This document shows, one piece after another, positions 1 to 12,291 of a DNA stretch of 64,000 bases (position 1 is its first letter; each line of letters starts with the position of its first letter). The position numbers and the translations under genes are program-made. This DNA comes from Phanerochaete sordida (Eukaryota; Basidiomycota; Agaricomycetes; Polyporales; Phanerochaetaceae). The stretch covers positions 1 to 64,000 of the forward strand of contig BPQB01000111.1 of NCBI GenBank assembly GCA_019973155.2, read 5' to 3'. The notes beneath the pieces were generated by a model. The model was not told the DNA's origin and ran no database searches. It saw only the letters and a program-made list of their open reading frames with translations.

Positions 1-1109
1 CTGCAGCAATAGCACAGCTGTCAGGCCGTGCGCCTTCAACGAGGCAAGTTCTGCCAATGAAGCTGACACTGTGTGAGCCACTGTGTAGTACACAAGGGCA
101 CACCTGCCAATTTCAGACCCTATATGGGTGTTAAGTCACCACAGCATCACGACTGTCTACCGCGCAGCACTGAACAGCAGCCGCGGTGAAGGGTACACCG
201 GGTCCGAGTGGTTCCAGGGGCCAAGACCCGCTTCGAGAGGTGCCCAGGCTGGACAAATCTTGCGCTGCACAGGACAGGATGGCTTGGATAAGGGCCGCAA
301 GCACTCAGTACATATTACGATGCATCACATCTTGACAGTTGCCAACGCCACTCCAGTACTCAAACACATGGTGAATATAAGGAGCTAGCACTCGCTGAGC
401 TGCAGCCTCATACCTTCGGCCTACCACCTGACATATTGAGGTCAAACAGAGACTTGAGCGTCCAGGGCATAACTACTCTGGATGCTACAGTCGCCTGATA
501 TTGCTTGCCCAGGCTTGGCTTGACCTCGGGCCTTCTCAAGCGGCTCAGCGGCCCCTGGCAGAGCAAGTCGGAGCACACTGGGGGCTTTGAGTACAGCGTT
601 CTACGCTCTTCCACTTATGATTTATACATTCAGCCTTATTCAAAGCTTGATATTGCATTTTATAACCTGCATAAATGTATTTAGCACAAGATATTGGCCC
701 AAGAGCGCAAGACGAGCTCGGACTTGCTCGCGAGGACTTCGGGGAGAAGGCGCTTAGGCACCTGCCCGATTCGGGTATAGGACCCCGATCACTCGTCCAT
801 GCCCGCAAACTCGTTATACGGACATCGGGACCACCGTCCATTACGACGACATCAAGCAGCACACGGGATTTCAAGGACGCTCAGCGACATACCAACCTCG
901 GGACTGAGTTCACGGGCGTCAGGATTGAGTTTACGGGCATCGAAGGTGAGTTTACGGCGGTTATAATTTTTGAGCAGAAATACCGCCATAAAGAGGAACC
1001 TGGCGACTCGAACGTAAAAGGCTGTCTCTGGTCTAGATTTGCATACACAGCTGCTGCGACGCAGCACATAGACACGCAGACCACGTCAACACAACCGAGC
1101 GCTGTTTTA
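1..1109. other. Region without a supportable gene
   Basis: No reading frame here has recognisable protein features or joins to others across plausible splice sites. Apart from a short imperfect 21-bp repeat near 903-965, nothing stands out. It lies downstream of the phosphoesterase stop and may be plain intergenic sequence or the edge of a gene outside the window. Confidence 0.5.
903..965. repeat. Imperfect 21-bp tandem repeat, three units
   Basis: The core GAGTT(C/T)ACGG recurs at 906, 927 and 948, giving a period of 21 bases. The plus frame would read a repeating EFTG-like peptide, but no supported gene contains it. Confidence 0.5.
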
Positions 1110-1992
1110 CTATTCTTTTAACGATATGACCTTCGCCGGATCGTACCCCTCGCCGCCATCGCGGTACCCCCGCTGGTTGCTCACAACCCGGACGCCCGCC
1201 CTCTCAAAGTCACAGCACCAATGCGTGTGCCCAAACGCCCACACCACGACAATCCCCGCAGTCCAGCACGCCTCGCCCGAGAGCTCGCTCCCGAACGCCG
1301 AGACCACCGGGTGATCGTCCGCCGCGAACCGCGGGTCGCTCGTCCCCGCGCGCGTCGGCGCGTGATGCGTGAGCACCACGACGCGCCGGCGCGGCTCCTC
1401 CGCCGCGAGCCGCGCCACGGCGCCGTTGAGCCACGCGACGTCGGCGCGGTGCGCGGCGGCGTACGCGCGCGGGTCGAAGTCGGCGATGTGGGCGAAGTCC
1501 TGCAGCGCCCCCGCGCGGCGCGCGTCAAGCGCCGCCCAGAGCGTGCAGCCGAGCACCGTCAGCGTCGGGCCCAGGTCGAGCCGCGTCTGCTGCAGGAAGA
1601 CGAAGCGGCCGGCGGACGCGGCGGCGAAGGCGTGCAGGCGAGCGTGCGACGAGGCCTGCGGGGCGGGTCAGTCGGGCGGTGGGGCGGGAGCGTGGGCAGG
1701 GCGTACGATGCTCGAGCCGTATGGCTCTGTGGATGTTGTCAGGACGCGGCGGCAAGAAAAACGTGATTGTATGCGCACCGTGGTTCCCCGCGACGTAGAG
1801 CACCTTCTCAAACCTCTGCAGCTGCGCGCGCAGCCAGTCGAACAGCTCTTCATGGACCGTGCACCCGATGTCGCCGAGCAGCGCGAGGTACGGTGCCGCT
1901 GCGGGGATGTCGTAGTGGTAGGACTCCTTGCTGTGTTCCGCGTGTGCGCGGTCGCGTTCAAGGTGCAGATCGCTCAGGAGCTGGATCTGCAT
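1110..1992 (-). CDS. Calcineurin-like metallophosphoesterase, three exons with a 20-nt microexon
   Basis: Predicted 259-residue metal-dependent phosphoesterase; substrate unknown. Exons (minus strand) are 1992-1779, 1726-1707 and 1655-1110, with introns of 52 and 51 nt. Metallophosphatase motifs appear in order: DLH at 8-10, GD at 40-41, GNHE at 69-72, THH at 174-176 and GHTH at 220-223, so all metal ligands are present. The join GNH|E|PYGSSI rests on a 20-nt middle exon. Without it the chain either frameshifts or loses the glutamate after GNH, whereas with it the sequence reads the usual family pattern GNHExYG. The start is the ATG at 1992, directly before the first beta strand; an upstream extension in the same frame lacks family features. 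No signal peptide is seen, so it is probably cytosolic. The family call is secure, the substrate is not. Confidence 0.85.
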
Positions 1993-2305
1993 GAAGCGGG
2001 AGAATGGTCTGTGAGGGTAGTGGAAGGGTCGGTGAGCAACAAGGGCTAAGGTGGATATGGTGAGCCGAGGGGGAAAGGATGGGCAGTGTGTCCAGGGGAT
2101 GCTCGTGCTTTGCATTCGCAGTGCACGCTATTGGCTCAAGGGTGCCAACGATTTCCGAATTCAAGGCACCAGCCACTGTGCAATCTCAAGACGAAAGTGT
2201 AGGTAGCTGGTCCATTAATGTACATGTCACGTCTATTGCTGTTCTGCACCTACAGAGGGATAAGTCGATAATCGAGATCACGGCAAAGCTGGGCGCACCA
2301 GAACG

Positions 2306-2596
2306 TTAGGAGTTCTCCTCTTCTTCTTCTTCCTCGTCCTCCTCATCTTCATCCTTCTTCGCAGCCTTAGGCTCTTTTGCCTGCTCCCTATTTCCTACCG
2401 CGTCTCTCCACACCGTCAGCTCCTCTCCGACCGCGTTCTTGGCCTGCTCGATATTCGCCCTGAGGTCGGCGTAGTACGCTTTGAGGTCGGCTTTGTCGGC
2501 GACAGGGAACGCGAGCGTCCGCGAGCTGTCGAGGGCGGGCGCCGTTGTGACTTCCGGGACCTTCAGGTCATACGTTATCGTGAGATTACGGCTCAT
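2306..2596 (-). CDS. Probable EKC/KEOPS complex subunit GON7
   Basis: A 96-residue intronless protein. After a short N-terminal beta-like segment it has a central helix with the pattern YYADLRANIEQAKN...LTVWRDAVG, then a strongly acidic and lysine-rich tail that is nearly all Asp/Glu. Fungal GON7 proteins are similarly small and combine a central helix of this type with a disordered acidic C terminus. In yeast, Gon7 belongs to the KEOPS complex, which makes t6A37 on tRNA and also affects telomeres. The ATG at 2596 is the first in frame; the frame runs further upstream without another ATG. It is divergently arranged with the methyltransferase at 2985. The assignment rests on remembered family pattern only and could be wrong, since acidic tails are common. 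Confidence 0.55.
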   Translation of the reverse strand: MSRNLTITYDLKVPEVTTAPALDSSRTLAFPVADKADLKAYYADLRANIEQAKNAVGEELTVWRDAVGNREQAKEPKAAKKDEDEEDEEEEEEENS

Positions 2597-2984
2597 CGCG
2601 GGCGCGGCGGGGAGTAGGAGGAGATGATAGCCCAAAGGAAGCCCCGAGGATGCCAAAGACGGACCGAAACGCCATACGCGAGATGCGATCTCGATGGGCC
2701 ACGTGCGTCGGCAACGCCCGACCCCGCATTTTTTGGCAGCCTGGCTGTGTCATCGTTTTCTGCCTTTCCCCTCGACCCCCTCCTCCTCCCCATCCTCGCT
2801 CGCAGCATCCCCAAGATGCCTCTCCTCTTGTCATAATTACTGAGGGTAGCTCGCCGTTACCCTCACCCTCGCACAACTCGCTCTCGACTCGCTGCTTTCG
2901 GCTCTAGAAGATACCCTCTAGACTCAACACTGCTCTGCATAGACACGCAAACCTAGATCTCTAGACGCACTCATAGACAACATC
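2597..2984. promoter_or_regulatory. Divergent intergenic region between GON7-like gene and methyltransferase
   Basis: 388 bases separate the two divergent start codons, so this stretch must carry both promoters. It contains C/T-rich tracts around 2755-2880 on the plus strand, typical upstream of basidiomycete start codons. I see no clear TATA box. Confidence 0.5.
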
Positions 2985-4142
2985 ATGTCTGCTATCACGA
3001 CGCTCACCCCGCCGACGTCCAGCCTGCCCCCGCTGGCACGGCTGTCCCGCTATTCCACGGACGACATCGACCACGCCATCCAGAATCTCCGCGCAATCTA
3101 CTCTCCCCGCACGCTTTCTTCTCTCCCCACACCGGCAAAGGCGCTTCCAACGCATGTGATCCACGACACCTCCGTACCCGACTCCGGCTATGCCTCAGCC
3201 GAAGAAGACTCGGAGCTTGTAGACGCAGCGCCGGAGGACGGAGACGTGCTCGACGCAGAAGCGCTGCGCGAAGACCCCTTCGAGCGTGACTTTGCCGTGC
3301 GCTGGCTCACCGGCTTCGCCGCGCGCTCGGAGCCATGGGTGTATGCGCTCGAGGACGAAGAAGATGCACGCACGGCGCTCGTCGACGCCGCGGCCTCGCT
3401 GCTCGCCTCCATGTTCAGCCAGGACGACGCCTCCGACGACGACGCCCCCGAGGCGGGCCTCACGCGCACGTTCACGTTCGCCGCGCCCGCGGGCCCCGTG
3501 CACGTCGTGCTCAACGACGCGCCGCTCTCGCGCACGGACCACACGTCCGTCGGCCTGCAGAGCTGGGGCAGCGCGATCGTCCTCGCCGAGCGCATGTGCG
3601 CCGCGCCCGGCGCGTTCGGGCTCGCGCGCGCGCACCGCGTCCTCGAGCTCGGCGCGGGCACCGGCCTCCTCAGCCTCGCCGCCGCGCAGCTGTGCTACGG
3701 CGCGGTCGTCGCGACGGACTACCACGCGGGCGTGCTCGCGAACCTGCGCGCGAACGTCGGGACGAACGGGCCCTGCGCGGCGCGCGTGGCCGTGCACGCG
3801 CTCGACTGGCAGTATCCGGCCTGCGAGCCGCCGCTCGACGCGCCGTTCGACGTGCTCCTCGCGGCGGACGTCGTCTACCACCCCGAGCACGCGCGCTGGA
3901 TCAAGGGCTGCGCGGCGCGGCTGCTCGCGCCCGGCGGCGTGTTCTGGCTCATCATCCCCGTGCGCTCGACCGGGCGCCACGAGGGCATGGGCAGCACCGT
4001 CGAGGCCGTCTTCCCGAGCGGCGACGCGGTGTGTGGGAGGGAGCTCGCGATCCTGGGCAGGGAGAGCATCGCGAAGCATGGTGGGATTGGGCGGGCGGAC
4101 GAGAGCGGGTACACGCTGTTCAGGATCGGATGGGCTAATTGA
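2985..4142 (+). CDS. METTL16-fold (Methyltransf_16) SAM-dependent lysine methyltransferase
   Basis: A 385-residue single-exon protein. The C-terminal half is a class I SAM methyltransferase: a WG-type entry segment (QSWGSAIVLAERM) near 192-204, motif I ELGAGTG at 221-227, the acidic ribose-binding residue D245 after strand 2, and post-motif AADVVYHP at 293-300. The last element matches the D-V-(I/V)-Y pattern of protein N-lysine methyltransferases of the METTL21/EFM type, which modify translation factors or chaperones. The N-terminal 150 residues are low-complexity and acidic. The ATG at 2985 follows a CATC context. The third-position GC content is extreme from 3400 to 4000, producing long shadow frames on both strands. 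The substrate cannot be told from sequence. Confidence 0.82.
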   Translation: MSAITTLTPPTSSLPPLARLSRYSTDDIDHAIQNLRAIYSPRTLSSLPTPAKALPTHVIHDTSVPDSGYASAEEDSELVDAAPEDGDVLDAEALREDPFERDFAVRWLTGFAARSEPWVYALEDEEDARTALVDAAASLLASMFSQDDASDDDAPEAGLTRTFTFAAPAGPVHVVLNDAPLSRTDHTSVGLQSWGSAIVLAERMCAAPGAFGLARAHRVLELGAGTGLLSLAAAQLCYGAVVATDYHAGVLANLRANVGTNGPCAARVAVHALDWQYPACEPPLDAPFDVLLAADVVYHPEHARWIKGCAARLLAPGGVFWLIIPVRSTGRHEGMGSTVEAVFPSGDAVCGRELAILGRESIAKHGGIGRADESGYTLFRIGWAN

Positions 4143-5206
4143 AGTAATGTATTCACGCCGTTAATCGACGTCTTGGACTGCTCGCATCGATGTCGTGTCG
4201 TCGACACTGTGTAACCCCTTCGTATATATGCATTATCGGACCAGAGTGCGCACCGTGTGGACGTGTACCTCGTACTGAGGGAAGTGTACATACCAATCCC
4301 ATACGGCAAAAGTGGGCCACGGTCAGGCGGCGATGCAGCATAGCGGCCTGACCGAAAGACCTGGTGGTCGGGTGTACATGTCGCAAGCTGGAGGTTGATT
4401 AAAAGGTATGAAGACGGATGTGGACGTCGTGTATATGCGTCGATAGAAGCACGTCGTTGCGACGTCTACCTAGTACAGCAAGTACCGACCTGGGTGCATG
4501 CGCTGCAGGGCATTGCTATGTAGAGCCGCTATGTCAAAAACATGTCCACAACACACACGGGCTCCGGTACACGCACCCGAGATCCCGTACGTCACATCTA
4601 TGGCTGCGTGCCAGCTCGCCCACGTGTAGTCTACTAGCACTGTAGGCTGCAAAGTCCAGGCTACGCCATGATTCCTGTTGACTCAGAGGCAGACGAGAGG
4701 CAAAGCAGACAAGAGTGCGTTTCGACGCCACAGCACCGTCGACTGAACTCTCCGAAGAAGTGATGGCCCGTGCGCACGCCTTCATAAGCGCCCGCTCCCG
4801 AGAAGCGCTCTGGAGCACTGCTCGGTCTTCCGACGTTTGCTCCCTCGCTGCACTGTATGCGCGGTTCGGTTGGTCCGTTGGACCTGCGGACTTCGTCGAC
4901 ATGCTCTGGGTGGCTTTCAGAAAAATGCTGCAACGGTCACTTGGGTTGGTAGAAGGGCAGCAAAGGACGGGACAGAGGAGAGTCGCCGCGAGCGGAAGTT
5001 CTGGAGTTGCGGTGACATAAAAGAGTTTGTTTCAGCGTGGGAAAGGAGCCATCGGAGGGGGCAGGAAAAGGCGACAGTCTGACGGAAAAGGCCCCAACCC
5101 CCCGCAACCGCCTCCCACCGCCAACACCCATCTTCCCGACGCCCCCACGCCGTTGCCCGCCCCGCCCTCGTCTATCCACCGCTTCTAACACCTCGACCGA
5201 CTCGAC
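4143..5206. other. Intergenic region upstream of histone H3
   Basis: No gene is seen. The last 120 bases before the H3 start are C-rich on the plus strand and form the likely core promoter and leader. A divergently paired histone H4, common in fungi, is not present here. Confidence 0.55.
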
Positions 5207-5918
<712 letters not shown>

Positions 5919-6326
5919 GTAACGTCATGCACGTGCCGGTTCTATACAAGAGCGTTGAAGAACTTTTCTTTACTCTGCTGATTCGTCTCAGTCCCGTCTC
6001 TATTTGTATTGTAGTCCGAATGCCTATACGGTCCGTGGCCTAGTTATGTCCCAGAGTTCACTGTATGCGCATGTCGTCGCCGTGTGGCGGCACATGGACG
6101 CACCGCCATGCGTTTGAGCGCAGCCATTGTCGGTGTGATCATCCGGTGTGCATCGCCTCGTATCATCGTCGACTGATCATCATGATCAGGACAACGTTGT
6201 TCGTTTTGGTGAGCTATCTATGCGGCGTGATCGTGTATACGCCGCATACCAGGTCGTAAGAGTGTCTGTTGACTGTCCCTCTCGCGAAATACAGATACCT
6301 AGCGCCTCTAGTCGAAATAGGGTGCC
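5919..6326. other. Convergent intergenic region
   Basis: This 408-base stretch separates the 3' ends of histone H3 and the first F-box gene and should hold both polyadenylation regions. No gene is seen. Confidence 0.5.
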
Positions 6327-7701
6327 TCATCCCCGAACGAGTATCGCAACATCTGGGGGCGCCACAGTGAGCATCGCACCCAGCGAAGAGACAGAAAGCC
6401 TCACTGACCATATCTCAAACACACGGTCGAACGTCTCCTCCAAGTCGTCCGTCCACGCATCGCGCGGCGCCTCAGGGAGCCAGTCCTGGAACACCAAGTC
6501 CCTGTACAGCGCCTCGCGCGGCGGCGTCACGAAGAGCGGCGTCGCCTCGAGCGCGCAGCGGATGTGCAGGCGCTCCAGCGCGGCGAACGCGCCCTCCGCG
6601 AAGAGCGGGCGCAACGCGGCGATGCGCGCGAACGGCGTCGCGGCCGGCGAGTACGAGTCGTTCAGCGCGCGGAACACGAGCGCGAGGTCCGCGAGCGCGC
6701 GCCCGCCGCCCGGCAGCCCGCGCAGCAGCTGCGCGCACGTCGTCGGCGTCGTCGCCGGCAGGCACAGCTGCAGCCGGCGCAGCGCCGTGTTCTCCCCGAA
6801 CCTAAACTCGACTTCGGGCTGGGTCAGTGCTAGCGGGGCGAGAGGGAGGAGGGGGAGACGCACAGTCCTCGAAGCCGCGCGCGCCGAGGTCGAGCACGAG
6901 CGTGTGCAGCGTCGCGCTGTGCGCGGCGACGATGCGGTGCACGGCGCCCGACGTGTGCCCGCCGAGCGGGACCTGCAGCCGGAGCGAACGCAGCGTGCCG
7001 GGCGACGCGGCGCAGACCCACGCGAGCACGCTGCGGATGTGCGCGCCGCCGGCGCGGTGCGCCCACCCGCGGAAGTCGAACGTGTCCAGTGCGAGCACGG
7101 GCGCCGCGGCCTCGTCGATGCGCGCCTCGTCGACGGGCTCCTCGAAGACGACGTCGAGGAGCGCGAGGTGGCGCAGGTGCGGGAGGCGCGTGAGGAGCGC
7201 AGCGAGGGCGGGCAGCGAGCGGAGGTAGGCCCCGCTGAGCGAGAGCGTCGTGACGCTGTGCTGCACCGCGGCGAGGCACGCGCGCGCGCCGTCGTACGCG
7301 GCCTGCCGCAGCTTGTGCACGACGAGCGTGTGCAGCGTGCGCAGCATCGGGAAGAGCAGCGGCATGCTGGTGCCCTCTGTGGAGAATAGCTCGCCCTCGA
7401 CCTCGAGCGCGTGCACGGCGCCCCAGTTGCCCGGGTCGTGGGTGAGCGCACGGACGAAGTATGCGGCGCGGTCCTCGGTCCGGAGCACGACGCGCCGGTA
7501 GAGATGGCGGCGGCTCCGACGCAGGAGCGCAGAGCATGTGAGGGAGCACGCAAGGAGCGTGCGGACGTCGTCCGAGTGGTAGTCTATGATGAGCTCCCAG
7601 ACCTCTAGAGGCAGGCGATATTTGTACGCGGGCTTGAGGAAGAGGGGACGTGGAGACGTGGGTAAGCCTCCAGAGGCGTGATGATCCTCTGCGACAGGCA
7701 T
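6327..7701 (-). CDS. F-box protein with leucine-rich C-terminal region, paralog 1
   Basis: A 440-residue protein in two exons, 7701-6864 and 6811-6327, with a 52-nt intron in phase 1. Residues about 30-75 form an F-box (LPLEVWELIIDY...LLACSLTCSALL...LYRRV), which in SCF ubiquitin ligases binds Skp1. The rest is irregular and leucine-rich with repeated LRxLxL-type strands, as in basidiomycete F-box/LRR adaptors. The splice acceptor (GAAG, ending at 6812) was chosen by alignment with the neighbouring paralog: both give D-x-x-F-x-F-x-E-x-x-A-L across the junction. Exon 1 is exactly 838 nt in both genes, supporting recent duplication. Its substrate is unknown. Confidence 0.8.
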
Positions 7702-8059
7702 GGTTGAATTATGAGCCCTATCGGAGTGCGGTGGCGATGGTGAGATTCTAGTCCACCTGCGCCAGCTGTTCCAGCGCGTAGTCGACTAGTCGCAGCCTAT
7801 CGCTTGTCGTCAGATCTAACACGGTTTGTAAGAGATGGCCTCATCGCAACATCAGATCACTTACACGGGGTGTCCTTGCTTGAGCGACGCCACGTCACAG
7901 GTGGGGAACGTGAGGGATGAAAGGAAAAGCGGACCCAATTGCCAGACGGTGAAGCGCCACGACGTCTTCGGAGATCCAATGCATCAACGAACCAATTCTG
8001 TCTGGATGATGCCTTTTCCCCCAGGGCGGTCTCTAATTACCCACAGCGCACCATGTCCG
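7702..8059. other. Spacer between the two F-box genes
   Basis: 358 bases between the start of paralog 1 and the stop of paralog 2, both on the minus strand. It must hold the promoter of paralog 1. No gene is visible. Confidence 0.45.
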
Positions 8060-9646
8060 TTATAAATACTTTCTGACGGTCCATACGATTAGATCGTGGA
8101 CATCGGACCTGGAAAAAGACGGTGGTAACCTATACTGGCGCCTCAAAGCCTGGAAGTGATGTGTGAAGGGGATGAGGACGACTTCGAAATTGGGCGCAAG
8201 GTTCGCAAAGACTGCAATTCGAGTGATACGAGAGGGTATAAAGAAGACGAAGAAAATTGCGGACAATGGAGATGACCATACAGCATACGGCGATCGGGTA
8301 GACTCTATCTCTAAGTTTGACATCAGTACGAATAATAGTCGTCGGAGGCTTGCGACTGACCATATCACAAACGGACAGTCGAACACTTCGTAGAGATCAT
8401 CCGTCCATACATTCTCCGGAACGCAGGGGAGCCACTCTCTCAGCAGACGGTCCCGCTCGAAAGGTGGATCGCTAGAAGGTGCTCCAACTGTCTCGCAGCG
8501 TATTTGCAGCCGCTTGAGGTGCGGTAATTTCTCCTCTGTAAATGCGCCACGCAGTGTCGTAATAGGCGCAAACGCGACGTCAAAGTGAGTATCCTTGTTC
8601 GTGTACGCCTCGATGCGAAAAACGAGGGACACGTCTTCCAGCGTGTTCGAAGCCGGGAAGCTGCGCAGCAGCCGCTCGCAGGTAGATACATGGCGGATGC
8701 AGAGGCGGAGCTGCAGGTGACGCAGAGCCACACTCTCGCTGAACGAGAACTTGTCTGTGTATCGCGATGATGAGAGGGTGAATCATAAGCTGGAAGATGG
8801 TCACTTACGGTCGCCCCACCACTCCCTGAACGCAAAATCGAGGCAGAGTGTTTGTAGTGTCGCCTTGTGCAGCCGAGCGACGTCGCTGATGGCTCTCACC
8901 GTGTGCTCGGACATCGCCATCTGGAACCTGACGAAGTGGAGCTGGGCAGATGGGCTTCTACACGCCCATAGCACCATAGCGCGTATGAGATCCGGTCCAG
9001 GATAGTACACCCAGTTTTTGAAGTCGAAGGTAGCGAGCGGAAGCTGCGATGCGTGCCGACTGATACTCGATGTGTCGACATTGTCTGTGAAGCGGATTTC
9101 GGACAGCGCGAGGTGCTGTAGGCGAGGAAGGGAAGCAAGGACGGCAGCGAAGGATGAGAAGGATCGCAGCACAGCTCCGCAGATACAGAAGGTGGTGACT
9201 TGATGTTGAACAGAAGACAGGCATGTACGGACGGCACCGCAGTTCTCCTTCATGAGCGCGTAGACAACGAGTGAGCGAAGATTTCCCAGCGTCGGAAGGA
9301 GATGCTGGGTGGAGTTTTCTCCGGACTTTGCATAGATCTTCCCAGGCAGCCCCAGGGTACGAACTAAGCCGCGGATTTGAGCACTGTTTGTCCCCGTCAA
9401 GGCTCGCACAAAGCGAGCAGCTCGATCCTCGTTCCCTAGCAAGACTCGGTGGTACAGCTGGAGACGGCTTCTCTTCAGGAAGATACAGCACGTTACGCTG
9501 CAAGAGAAAAGGGCCGTACGGTCGTCGGAGAGGTAGTCGATGATGGCATCCCAAACTTCGAGGGGAAGTCGACGGGTACCGCGACGTGGATCGGAATGCA
9601 GGCCAAGAGACAGTTTGTCGAGTTCGACGAGGGGAGGGGCAGTCAT
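8060..9646 (-). CDS. F-box protein with leucine-rich C-terminal region, paralog 2
   Basis: Exons 9646-8809 and 8754-8060 give 510 residues, with a 54-nt phase-1 intron at the same place as in paralog 1. The N terminus carries the F-box (LPLEVWDAIIDYLSDD...LFSCSVTCCIFLKRS), followed by a leucine-rich body. Similarity to the upstream copy is clear through the shared WTDDL.E.FD..F.IWSV segment. After that point this copy runs about 75 residues further with an unrelated, partly hydrophobic tail. That tail could be read-through where the paralog stops, or an unrecognised intron may lie near 8350-8100. Gene identity is good; the last 75 residues are doubtful. Confidence 0.72.
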
Positions 9647-10044
9647 ACGGGACCTCAGATGGGCTTGATGTCGATGTGAATCTCGGACAGATTTCGCCAG
9701 GCTGGCACAGGTCTTCGCTGCGCCGTTATTTGTACTACGTCGCGTGTGGCGGGAGCTCTGTGCTGGCAGGGAGAGTCTCTGGGTGACGTTTCAGGAAAAA
9801 TCGTCTTCTACAAGGGAGTGCGGGGGTGAATACATACGGCGATTGCTCTGTGGTGGTCAGTGGACAAACTACGAAGATGGAAGCATATGGAAGTTCCAAG
9901 CCCTGCGAAACGCCACCGTGGGACTGTGGAAGGACGCACCTAACCCTACAGTTGGGTCAACAAGGCGCATCAATCCCGCCCTGAGCGGCGGACCCAATAT
10001 TTCTGCGCCGATGTAAGCGCCCTGTGTACTCTTACCACAGAACC
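9647..10044. promoter_or_regulatory. Divergent promoter region between F-box paralog 2 and ESF1
   Basis: 398 bases lie between the divergent starts. I see no gene and no convincing TATA box. Confidence 0.4.
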
Positions 10045-12291
10045 ATGTCCGACCCACGCTTCGCTCGCCTCAAAAACGACCCTCGCTTCCGGCGGATACG
10101 CAAGAAAGAGGACAAGGTCGTCGTTGACGAGCGGTTCAAGGACATCTTCGACGACGGCAAGGGCAAGAAGAAAAGCAAGAAGGGCAAAGGTCCGTGCTGC
10201 TCTCCGCCCCGCGTCCTCGTGCCGAAAATTGACTGACTCTCAGGACGGGTCGACAAGTATGGTAGACCTGTATCAGAGACACATGACCAAGACAACCTCC
10301 GACGGTTCTACCGGCTCGAGGGTGAGGAAGAACTCGACCCTGAGGCTCCGAAGCGTCCAGACTACGCTCGTGGTGAGGTCTTGCTCGAGTCGTCGGACGA
10401 GGAAGAGGGCGGTGCCGCAGCGGAGGGAGACGAGAGCGACACTGGTGGTGTCGTGACACTTGGACGCAAGGAGCGGAAACATGTGCTCGAGGATCTGGAC
10501 GAGCCCGAAATCGACCTGGACGAGGACACGGTCGCGGACCTCGATGCACAGGCAGCAGCGTACGCCCGAGAACACGAAGAGGAGGAAGAAGACGGAGTAC
10601 CTGAAGCCGACCGCACACGACGTCTAGCTGTTGTCAATCTCGACTGGGACCATGTCAAGGCACAGCACCTTTACAAGATTTTCTCTTCGCTCGTCTCTCC
10701 TACAGCGTCTGCGCTCGCCTCTGGGTCCTCGTCCAAGCCAGATACGAAAGCAAAACGCGGCAATCTTGTTACGCGTGGCAAGGTCCTCAGCGTGCGCGTA
10801 TACCCGAGCGAATTTGGCAAGGAGCGGCTAGCACGAGAGGAGCGGGAAGGTCCACCAGCAGAGCTGTTCAAGTCGAAAGGCGAGGACGAGGCTGGCGACG
10901 CGGAGGATTACAATGAAGAGGCTCTGAGAAAGTACCAGCTCGAGAGGCTCAGGTGCGTTTCATACTATCCCTCATCAAATCTTCCTCACGTCTGCCTAGG
11001 TACTACTATGCCATCGTCGAGTGTGACACTGTCGAGGCGGCTTCACACATATACAACGAGCTCGAGGGCACCGAGCTCGAACGCTCCGCGAACGTCTTCG
11101 ACCTCAGCTTCGTGCCGGAAGAGATGACCTTCGACGACGAATTCCGCGACGAGGCGACTGAGGACGTGAACGCGCCGTACAAGCCTCTCGACTTCACCAC
11201 CGACGCGCTGCGGCACTCGAAGGTCAAGCTGACGTGGGACGAAGACGATCCCGAACGCCTGCAGCTCACGCGCCGCCCGTTGACGCGCAAGGAGATTGAG
11301 GAGAACGACTTCCGCGCGTACCTTGCGTCGTCGACTGAGTCCGAGGGCGAGGACGAGAAGCCGAAGAGCAAGGCCGACCGTGACAAGTTGCGCGCGCTGC
11401 TCCTCGGCGGCGGAGACGACACGCTGCCCGAGGGCTGGAACAACGGCGCGTCGGACGACGAGGGCGACGTCGACATGGAGGTCACGTTCACGCCTGCGCT
11501 CAGCGAGCAGAAGAACGAGGAGGACCTGACGACGATCGAGAAGTACGCGCGCAAGATGAAGGAGAAGAAGAAGCGCAAGGAGGAGGTCAAGGCTGCGCGC
11601 GAGGAGAAGGACGAGCCCAAGAAGGGTAAGAGCAAGGCCCTCGACGATGACTTTTTCGCCGCCGACAGCAGCGACGAGGGTGGTGACGAGAGCGATCCGG
11701 AGCCGAAGAAGGGTAAGAAGGGCAAGAAGGAGAAGGGCAAGAAGGCGCGCAAGGACGCGGAGGACGAGCCCGAGCCGCAGGACAAGAAGGTGAAGTCGAC
11801 CGCCGAGGAGCTCGCGCTCGTCGCGATCTCGGACAACCCCAGCGCGGAGCCGAAACACTTCGACATGAAGGCGGTGCTCAAGGCGGAGAAGGCGAAGGGC
11901 AAGAAACGCAAGGGCAAGAAGCGCGACGCAGGCGCGGACGCGGAGCCCGAGCTGCAGGAGGACTTCGCGATCGACGTCGCGGACGCGCGCTTCGCGGCCG
12001 TGCACGAGGACCACACGTTCGCGATCGACCCGAGCAACCCCCAGTGAGTGTGCCCGTTAGCCCCGTGTGATGCGCGCTGACGTCGCCTGCAGCTTCAAGA
12101 AGACGAAGAGCATGGCGGCCCTGCTCGACGAGCGTGCGAAGCGCCAGCGGGGCCAGCGCGACGGCCGCGATGCGCCTGCGCAGAAGACCGACGACGCGCC
12201 GTCGGGGCGCGGCCTGCAGAGCCTCGTCGAGAGCGTAAAGCGCAAAAGTGCCGCGGCGCAGGGTGGCGTCGGCAAGCGGCGCAAGGTGTAG
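10045..12291 (+). CDS. ESF1: Pre-rRNA-processing protein ESF1
   Basis: A 698-residue nucleolar protein needed for 18S rRNA maturation in the small-subunit processome. Exons are 10045-10189, 10244-10952, 11000-12043 and 12093-12291. Introns are 54, 47 and 49 nt, and all phases join. The N terminus carries two DPRF motifs. The middle holds the conserved ESF1 core (LRYYYAIVECDT...ASHIYNELEG near the exon 2/3 join, then VPEEMTFDDEF). The second half is dominated by lysine- and acid-rich runs (KKGKKGKKEKGKK), and the C terminus has the NUC153-type NPHFKKTKSMAALLDER. Intron 3 splits that motif; reading through its GTGAGT donor would stop at once. The ATG at 10045 has an ACC context. The long Lys/Glu repeats are typical of nucleolar factors. 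Confidence 0.92.

Noticed and set aside
9936..9955. Telomere-like CCTAACCCTA string
   Set aside because: A single short occurrence between two divergent genes; no tandem array, so chance is the best explanation.
10996..12037. Long minus-strand open frames opposite ESF1
   Set aside because: Mirror of Lys/Glu-rich codons of ESF1; serine/leucine-rich shadow with no family features.
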